Source: Dehalococcoidales bacterium (lineage in GTDB: Bacteria > Chloroflexota > Dehalococcoidia > Dehalococcoidales > RBG-16-60-22). From it: a stretch of DNA of 8,989 nt. The position numbers and the translations under genes are program-made. Position 1 is the stretch's first letter, and each line of letters begins with the position of its first letter. The notes beneath the pieces are model-generated. The model searched no databases, was not told the DNA's origin, and worked only from the letters and a program-made list of their open reading frames with translations. Location: positions 1-8,989 of the forward strand of contig JAOAEN010000037.1 of assembly GCA_026416775.1 (NCBI GenBank), given 5' to 3'. Positions 6,419 through 8,989 of the stretch are shown one piece after another.

Positions 6419-7522
6419 ATGGCGATAATCGATTTTGGTGGCGTCAAGGAGGAGGTAATCACGCGGGAAGAGTTCCCGATGGAAAAGGCGCGTGAGGTAC
6501 TAAAAAACGAAGTCATCGCCATTATCGGCTACGGGGTCCAGGGGCCCGGTCAGGCGTTGAACCTTAAGGACAACGGATTTAAAGTGATCATCGGGCAGTC
6601 AAAGCAGTTCCCGGAAGACTGGCAGCGCGCGGTAAATGACGGCTGGAAACCCGGCGTTGACCTCTTTGAGATTGATGAGGCGGCTAAGCGCGGCACGGTC
6701 ATCGAGATGCTGGTGGCGGATGCAGCGCAGCCGAAGATCTGGCCGGTCATCAAGAAGAACCTGAAACCCGGCAAGGCGCTTTATTTCTCGCACGGGTTTT
6801 CCATCGTCTATAAAGACCAGACGAAGATTATCCCGCCACCGGACGTTGATGTCATCATGGTGGCACCGAAGGGCTCGGGCACCTCGCTGAGACGCAATTT
6901 CCTTTCCGGTGCCGGTATCAATGCCAGCTTTGCCATCTACCAGGATGCCACCGGGCGTGCCCGGGAACGCTGCCTTGCCCTTGGTATCGGCATCGGCGCC
7001 GGTTATCTCTTCCCGACCACCTTTGAGAAGGAGGTCTATTCCGACCTCGTCGGGGAGCGGGGTGTGCTCATGGGGGCGCTTGCTGGCATCATGGAAGCCC
7101 AGTATGAGGTGCTGCGCAAGCACGGGCACAGCCCGAGCGAGGCTTTTAACGAAACGGTAGAAGAGCTTACCGAGAGCCTTATCAAGCTTGTTGCCGAAAA
7201 TGGTATGGACTGGATGTATGCCAATTGCTCGGCAACGGCACAGCGCGGGGCACTGGACTGGAAACCGAAGTTCAAGAAGGCGGTTATGCCTCTCTTTGAA
7301 AGGCTGTACGAACGTGTTGCCTCCGGGGCTGAGACACGCCGCGTCTTGAGGACTACCGGGCGCCCCGACTACAAGCAGCAGCTTGCCAGAGAGCTTGCCG
7401 AGATGGGCAACTCCGAGATGTGGCTTGCCGGTAAGGCAACCCGTGCCCTGCGCCCCAAGGAGCCGCAGAAAGCCGATGTTAAGGCAGCCCGGGGCACCGC
7501 CGGCCGCCAGATTACAAATTAG
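6419..7522 (+). CDS. ilvC: Ketol-acid reductoisomerase, Ilv5/Bacteroidota-like form
   Basis: A 367-residue enzyme that isomerises and reduces acetolactate or acetohydroxybutyrate to the dihydroxy acids used by IlvD. Seen: Rossmann motif GYGVQGPGQALNLKDNG (37-53), FSHGF (123-127), VAPKGSG (148-154, Lys151), SDLVGERG (208-215, metal-binding Asp209 and Glu213), HSPSEAFNETVEEL (237-250) and MYANCSATAQRGALDW (266-281). Compared with common bacterial class I IlvC (about 330 residues, GYGSQGHA, DLFGEQ), this is longer. It carries the GPGQ/NLxDNG, GER and QRGALDW variants that I associate with yeast Ilv5 and Bacteroidota enzymes. The cofactor loop after strand 2 reads GQSKQFPEDW, lacking the usual Arg, so NADPH versus NADH preference is unclear. 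A 20-residue tail after LRPKEP is not conserved. ATG 6419 follows AGAAGGGGG at 6405-6413, 12 nt after ilvN. Confidence 0.95.
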   Translation: MAIIDFGGVKEEVITREEFPMEKAREVLKNEVIAIIGYGVQGPGQALNLKDNGFKVIIGQSKQFPEDWQRAVNDGWKPGVDLFEIDEAAKRGTVIEMLVADAAQPKIWPVIKKNLKPGKALYFSHGFSIVYKDQTKIIPPPDVDVIMVAPKGSGTSLRRNFLSGAGINASFAIYQDATGRARERCLALGIGIGAGYLFPTTFEKEVYSDLVGERGVLMGALAGIMEAQYEVLRKHGHSPSEAFNETVEELTESLIKLVAENGMDWMYANCSATAQRGALDWKPKFKKAVMPLFERLYERVASGAETRRVLRTTGRPDYKQQLARELAEMGNSEMWLAGKATRALRPKEPQKADVKAARGTAGRQITN

Positions 7523-7559
7523 GTTCCGAGCCGCATCCGTCAGGTCATGATTATGTTTT

Positions 7560-7584
7560 CCTAGCCGGGGTGGAGGTGTTTTTT
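7560..7584 (+). terminator. Weak possible terminator after ilvC
   Basis: CCT (7560-7562) and CC (7565-7566) can pair with GG and AGG at 7572-7576, giving a bulged 5-bp stem with a GGGGT loop, followed by TG and six T's (7579-7584). The stem is poor, so at most partial termination of the ilv transcript is expected. The placement, just before a new promoter, is what makes it worth listing. Confidence 0.3.
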
Positions 7585-7596
7585 CTCCCAAACGTG

Positions 7597-7626
7597 TGGA
7601 CAATGCAGGATAACACGTTATATAAT
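7597..7626 (+). promoter_or_regulatory. Probable sigma70-type promoter of leuA
   Basis: A -35 box TGGACA at 7597-7602 (one mismatch to TTGACA) and a perfect -10 TATAAT at 7621-7626 are separated by 18 nt. Transcription would start near 7632-7634, where an ATG (7634) opens the leader ORF. The 240 nt between ilvC and leuA contrasts with the 10-12 nt gaps or overlap inside ilvDBNC and fits a separate transcription unit. Confidence 0.65.
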
Positions 7627-7633
7627 GAAAATG

Positions 7634-7705
7634 ATGCCGTACCATAGGTGTTCTTCTCCGCGGAGAATTAAGCTCATCCTTATCAGCCCCTCTCTAATTA
7701 TCTAG
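7634..7705 (+). CDS. Putative Ile/Leu-rich leader peptide upstream of leuA
   Basis: A 23-codon ORF, ATG 7634 to TAG 7703-7705, too short for usual gene calling. The last 12 residues are IKLILISPSLII: five Ile (7667, 7676, 7682, 7697, 7700) and three Leu (7673, 7679, 7694). Such a run of end-product codons just before a branched-chain gene is the hallmark of leader-peptide attenuation, as in E. coli ilv and leu leaders. The stop codon lies in the loop of a strong hairpin, and the codon run overlaps the stem that would hide the leuA ribosome site. In-frame ATGs also occur at 7625 and 7631, but they overlap or closely follow the -10 box. No Shine-Dalgarno sequence is seen, so translation might be leaderless. 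No other identity; a regulatory role is inference. Confidence 0.6.
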   Translation: MPYHRCSSPRRIKLILISPSLII

Positions 7706-7754
7706 ATTAGAGAGGGGGTAAGCCGGGGTTTTGAGATTAATTCTCCAAGGAGGA
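7654..7754 (+). promoter_or_regulatory. leuA leader RNA rod that pairs with the leuA ribosome site
   Basis: Nested complementary arms form one long imperfect hairpin. TTCTCC (7654-7659) pairs with GGAGGA (7749-7754, one G-U), which is the leuA Shine-Dalgarno sequence. GGAGAATTAA (7662-7671) pairs perfectly with TTAATTCTCC (7737-7746). CTCA (7673-7676) pairs with TGAG (7732-7735), CTTA (7679-7682) with TAAG (7719-7722), and CCCCTCTCTAAT (7687-7698) perfectly with ATTAGAGAGGGG (7706-7717). No T-run follows the stems, so the design suggests control of translation rather than termination. A ribosome paused on the Ile/Leu codons would cover the 5' arms and free the ribosome site. A competing short palindrome TTCTCCGCGGAGAA lies at 7654-7667. 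Confidence 0.6.
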
Positions 7755-7762
7755 ACATTTTC

Positions 7763-8989
7763 ATGGACAGGGTTATCATCTTTGACACCACACTGAGGGA
7801 CGGGGAGCAGGCGGCAGGGGGATCGCTCAACGTTCAGGAAAAACTGGAAATTGCCCGCCAGCTGGAAAAACTCGGGGTTGACATAATTGAAGCCGGTTTT
7901 CCCGCAAGCAGTCCCGGCGATTTTGAGGCTGTCCGCCTTATTGCCGCTGAGGTGAAGAACTGCGCGGTCTGCGCCCTCACCCATGCTAATTTCAATGCCA
8001 TTGACCGAGCCTGGGAGGCGGTCAGTGGGGCGGTGCATCCGCGTATTCACATCTTCCTTTCGGCTTCGGATATCCATCTTGTTTACCAGCTCCGTAAGAC
8101 CCGCGAGGAAGTCCTCAAAATGGCGTGTGATTCGGTTGCCCGCGCCAGGAAATACACCAGTGACGTTGAGTTCTCACCGATGGATGCCAGCCGCACCGAC
8201 CCCGCCTACCTCTACCAGATAATCGAGGCGGTGATTGCGGCCGGTGCCACCACGGTCAATATCCCGGATACGGTGGGTTATGCCATACCCGGTGAATTTG
8301 GGACACTTATCCGCGGTATCTTTGAAAATGTGAAGAACATTGATAAAGCCACGGTGAGCGTCCACTGCCACAATGACCTCGGGCTTGCGGTGGCGAACAG
8401 CCTGGAGGCCATCCGTCAGGGGGCAAGGCAGGTCGAGTGCACTATCAACGGGATCGGCGAGCGTGCCGGCAACGCCGCACTTGAAGAGATCGTCATGGCA
8501 ATCCGCACGCGTGCCGATTTCTTCAATCTCACCACGAACGTTGACACGACGCAGATCTACCGCACGAGCCGCCTCGTGAGCGAGCTTACCGGGTTCCCGG
8601 TGCAGCCCAACAAGGCGATCGTCGGTGCCAACGCCTTCCGTCATGAATCGGGCATCCATCAGGACGGCGTCATCAAGATGCCGATAACCTATGAGATCAT
8701 CGACCCGAGGACAGTCGGGGTGCCATCAAGCAGCCTCGTGCTGGGCAAGCTGAGCGGGCGGCACGCCTTCAAGCAGAGGCTTGCCGAGCTCGGCTATGTG
8801 CTCAAGGACGAGGACCTGAACCGGGCTTTTGCCGCCTTCAAGGAGCTTGCGGACAAGAAAAAGCACGTTACCGACCGTGATATTGAATCGCTGGTGGCGG
8901 AAGAGCAGCGCACGGCTCCCGAAGGCTACCGCCTTGGACGGCTCCAGGTGACCTGCGGAGACCAGGGGCTTCCCATGGCGGGAGTGAGG
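7763..8989 (+). CDS. leuA: 2-isopropylmalate synthase (LeuA), 3' end cut by window
   Basis: 409 codons are open to the window edge. The enzyme condenses 2-ketoisovalerate (made by the upstream ilv products) with acetyl-CoA, the first committed step to leucine. Seen: [10 protein letters not shown] (7-16, catalytic Arg12 and metal ligand Asp13), [13 protein letters not shown] (45-57), [11 protein letters not shown] (136-146), [11 protein letters not shown] (166-176), [13 protein letters not shown] (201-213, metal ligands His201 and His203), [14 protein letters not shown] (229-242, Asn237), HESGIHQDG (294-302) and [10 protein letters not shown] (327-336). The C-terminal leucine-sensing domain is only just beginning (about residue 390 on). 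The motif after RDGEQ is AAGGS instead of the common SPGAS/T. ATG 7763 follows AAGGAGG at 7747-7753. Citramalate or homocitrate synthase are related alternatives, but overall pattern and context favour LeuA. Confidence 0.9.
   Translation, partial: MDRVIIFDTTLRDGEQAAGGSLNVQEKLEIARQLEKLGVDIIEAGFPASSPGDFEAVRLIAAEVKNCAVCALTHANFNAIDRAWEAVSGAVHPRIHIFLSASDIHLVYQLRKTREEVLKMACDSVARARKYTSDVEFSPMDASRTDPAYLYQIIEAVIAAGATTVNIPDTVGYAIPGEFGTLIRGIFENVKNIDKATVSVHCHNDLGLAVANSLEAIRQGARQVECTINGIGERAGNAALEEIVMAIRTRADFFNLTTNVDTTQIYRTSRLVSELTGFPVQPNKAIVGANAFRHESGIHQDGVIKMPITYEIIDPRTVGVPSSSLVLGKLSGRHAFKQRLAELGYVLKDEDLNRAFAAFKELADKKKHVTDRDIESLVAEEQRTAPEGYRLGRLQVTCGDQGLPMAGVR

Noticed and set aside
7547..7564. Five-codon ORF (MIMFS) after ilvC
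   Set aside because: Too short, lies upstream of the leuA promoter, and has no regulatory codon pattern.
7567..7580. GGGGTGGAGG resembling a T-box core (AGGGTGGnACCGCG)
   Set aside because: The ACCGCG half is missing, no specifier hairpin is visible, and it lies upstream of the leuA promoter.
1..8989. Mobile elements, CRISPR arrays, tRNA genes or long direct repeats
   Set aside because: None seen; the genes are contiguous housekeeping genes and only about 370 nt of the window between genes is of appreciable length, all accounted for by the two control regions.

Overview
The window is a compact, all plus-strand stretch of housekeeping and amino-acid biosynthesis genes, roughly 57% GC by eye, with no mobile elements, tRNA, rRNA or CRISPR. 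The host looks like an anaerobic bacterium. Gene order (ilvD-ilvB-ilvN-ilvC-leuA) and the style of LeuA ([10 protein letters not shown] near the N-terminus) recall Dehalococcoidia-like Chloroflexota. That placement is an inference from memory, not from a search, and other deep-branching anaerobes are possible.

Region 1 (1-2396) is a tightly packed operon. It holds the end of tsaB, then tsaD and a short Sua5/YwlC/TsaC protein, so three parts of the tRNA t6A37 pathway sit together. The sugar-phosphate isomerase gene rpiB follows. Spacings are 9-15 nt, or a 44-nt overlap between tsaD and tsaC.

Region 2 (2397-2524) is a 128-nt control region. It has a TTGACA-type promoter and a short leader with a 6-bp hairpin plus seven T's just before ilvD. 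An upstream hairpin is mutually exclusive with that terminator, and its loop could form a pseudoknot. This looks like an attenuator, but I see no branched-chain-codon leader peptide and no T-box.

Region 3 (2525-7522) is ilvD-ilvB-ilvN-ilvC: dihydroxyacid dehydratase, both acetohydroxyacid synthase subunits and ketol-acid reductoisomerase. These give valine, 2-ketoisovalerate for leucine, and isoleucine if 2-ketobutyrate is supplied. The IlvC protein resembles the yeast Ilv5/Bacteroidota form rather than the common bacterial one.

Region 4 (7523-8989) is a 240-nt intergenic region followed by leuA (2-isopropylmalate synthase), which runs off the window end. The intergenic region is the most interesting part. 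It has a near-consensus promoter (TGGACA-18-TATAAT). A tiny ORF follows whose last 12 codons encode IKLILISPSLII, eight of them Ile or Leu. A roughly 100-nt imperfect rod overlaps that ORF and pairs its 5' end with the leuA Shine-Dalgarno sequence. Together these suggest an Ile/Leu leader-peptide attenuator that acts on translation of leuA.
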